From NCBI GenBank assembly GCA_021811925.1, contig JAKAPY010000021.1, positions 1-15,990 of the forward strand: 15,990 bases of DNA, in the 5' to 3' direction. Below are positions 15,106-15,990 of this stretch, one piece after another. Position 1 is the first letter of the stretch, and each line of letters starts with the position of its first letter. Origin of the DNA: Thermoplasmata archaeon. Its GTDB lineage: Archaea > Thermoplasmatota > Thermoplasmata > Sysuiplasmatales > Sysuiplasmataceae. The position numbers and the translations under genes are program-made. A model generated the notes under the pieces. The model had not been told where the DNA came from. It saw nothing but the letters and a program-made list of their open reading frames with translations, and ran no database searches.

Positions 15106-15897
15106 GTGGTAAGTTTGAATAAGGAACTCAAAACCAGGGTGGTCAATGCATATTCTGAGCGGATATCCGGAAAGCCAAAAGGGCAGGAAACACGCAAAAA
15201 CCCATCGGCCGAACTGAATGTAATACAGCCAGAATCTTGCTGCGACGACTGCTGCTCTTCAGACAGTTTCGATGAGGACACCAGGGAGGTGATGGACAAG
15301 CTTGACATCCAGTCATTCGGATGCGGGAATCCTGTTGGCCTCTCCTCGATAGTGGCGGGGGATGTGGTTGTGGATCTTGGCTCGGGAGCAGGACTCGACT
15401 GCATTATCGCGGGGAAGAAAGTTGGTCCCGCAGGCAGGGTGGTCGGAATTGACATGTCTGATGCAATGATAGCAAAGGCGGTCGAAAACGTGGCTAAACT
15501 TTCCCTGCAGGACATCGTCACATTCAGGAAGGGAGACATAGAAGACCTGCCAGTCGAGGACAAGTTTGCAACAATGGTCATTAGCAACTGCGTCATTGTC
15601 CTGGCACCCGACAAACAGAGGGTGTTTGACGAGGCGTTCAGAATACTCAGGCAGGGCGGAAGGATGATCGTATCTGACGTGGTCAGCGACAAAGACATTC
15701 CCGACGAGCTTGTAAGGGATGAAAAGTTGTTCGTCAACTGTCTCTCCGGTGCAACCAGGGTAGACCGTTATTTCGGAATGCTGCACAAATCAGGCTTTGG
15801 CACTGTTGAAGAGCTTGAGAGACGGACTTACGGGAAGCTAAATCATGGCCAGGGTGGAATCGAGTTATACAGCGTTACGGTGAGGGCAGTCAAGTGA
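15106..15897 (+). CDS. arsM: Arsenite S-adenosylmethionine methyltransferase (ArsM-like)
   Basis: The protein has 263 residues from GTG 15106. SAM motif I is VDLGSGAG (89-96), followed by VVGIDMSDAM. The ArsM signatures are present: SFGCGNP with Cys73, ISNCVIVLAPDK with Cys162 and NCLSGA with Cys212, the three cysteines that bind and methylate As(III). An N-terminal Cys45-Cys46-x2-Cys49-Cys50 cluster precedes them; algal ArsM has a cysteine near this point, but a double pair is more than needed. The enzyme would convert As(III) to methylated, volatile or exported forms in the cytoplasm. GTG 15106 sits 26 bases from the TATA box, so it is probably leaderless. TTG 15115, with GGAAGTGGT just upstream, is the alternative. 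Divergent from the TrmB-like regulator. Confidence 0.87.
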   Translation: MVSLNKELKTRVVNAYSERISGKPKGQETRKNPSAELNVIQPESCCDDCCSSDSFDEDTREVMDKLDIQSFGCGNPVGLSSIVAGDVVVDLGSGAGLDCIIAGKKVGPAGRVVGIDMSDAMIAKAVENVAKLSLQDIVTFRKGDIEDLPVEDKFATMVISNCVIVLAPDKQRVFDEAFRILRQGGRMIVSDVVSDKDIPDELVRDEKLFVNCLSGATRVDRYFGMLHKSGFGTVEELERRTYGKLNHGQGGIELYSVTVRAVK

Positions 15898-15931
15898 ACA
15901 ATCCCTGGCGTCTTGCGGGAAAGTGATGACA

Positions 15932-15990
15932 ATGAACGGAATATCACCGGAGCTCATGAAGACAATCAGTGAAGAAAAGCGCAGATCGGA
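15932..15990 (+). CDS. Start of an unidentified protein gene (runs off the right edge)
   Basis: An open frame begins MNGISPELMKTISEEKRRS and is not closed at the window end. GTGAT lies four bases before ATG 15932 and could serve as its ribosome-binding site; ATG 15926 is in frame and equally possible. It lies 34 bases after the arsM-like stop on the same strand, so the two are probably co-transcribed and the product may belong to arsenic handling. Nineteen residues are too few to name a family. Confidence 0.45.
   Translation, partial: MNGISPELMKTISEEKRRS

Noticed and set aside
1..15990. CRISPR array, integrase attachment sites or a phage defence cassette
   Set aside because: No regularly spaced direct repeats, no integrase gene, no duplicated tRNA end; the only defence-like items are vapBC and the partial ATPase.

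Overview
The window most likely comes from an archaeon, probably a Thermoplasmata-type lineage. Eight genes and one pseudogene have an AT-rich TATA-like box. In most of these the box centre lies 25-33 bases upstream of the chosen start codon, the spacing expected for leaderless or nearly leaderless archaeal mRNAs. A TrmB-family regulator, a VapBC pair and a membrane-anchored, sequon-rich solute-binding protein fit the same picture. No rRNA, tRNA or CRISPR array was seen, so the assignment rests on gene families and promoter architecture only.

Layout. 1-378 (-): 5' part of a DUF4143-type AAA ATPase. 406-456: imperfect inverted repeat. 627-836 (+): decayed IS630-type transposase N-terminus touching the 3' end of the next gene. 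828-2219 (-): MHS-type MFS transporter. 2220-2830: no supportable gene. 2831-3919 (-): zinc alcohol/polyol dehydrogenase. 4199-5206 (+): NAD-dependent epimerase/dehydratase. 5419-6195 (+): classical SDR. 6308-8083 (+): lipid-free, C-terminally anchored family 5 solute-binding protein. 8371-10542 (+): large DUF3604 (PHP-like) protein. 10641-10895 (-): vapC pseudogene. 10973-11100 (+): possible small RNA ending in a strong hairpin plus T tract. 11192-11888 (+): intact vapBC with operator-like palindromes. 12086-13318 (-): second MFS transporter. 13308-13949 (-): wreck of a ThDP-dependent enzyme gene plus an unrecognised ORF tail. 14246-15046 (-) and 15106-15897 (+): divergent trmB-like regulator and arsM-like methyltransferase sharing one TATA region. 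15932-15990 (+): start of a further gene.

How the genes may work together. The block from 828 to 10542 looks like an accessory catabolic island: one importer (MHS), one binding protein, three NAD(P)-dependent oxidoreductases or epimerases of sugar/polyol type, and a DUF3604 metal-dependent hydrolase-like protein. Each gene has its own promoter rather than forming a tight operon. The substrate cannot be read from the sequence; a sugar, sugar acid or similar hydroxylated compound is an inference. The right end looks like an arsenic-response unit. The methyltransferase has the ArsM cysteines. The divergent TrmB-like protein carries two vicinal cysteine pairs in its effector half, which suggests it may sense a thiophilic metalloid instead of a sugar. 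Between these blocks lies a zone of gene decay (vapC, ThDP enzyme and transposase remnants).
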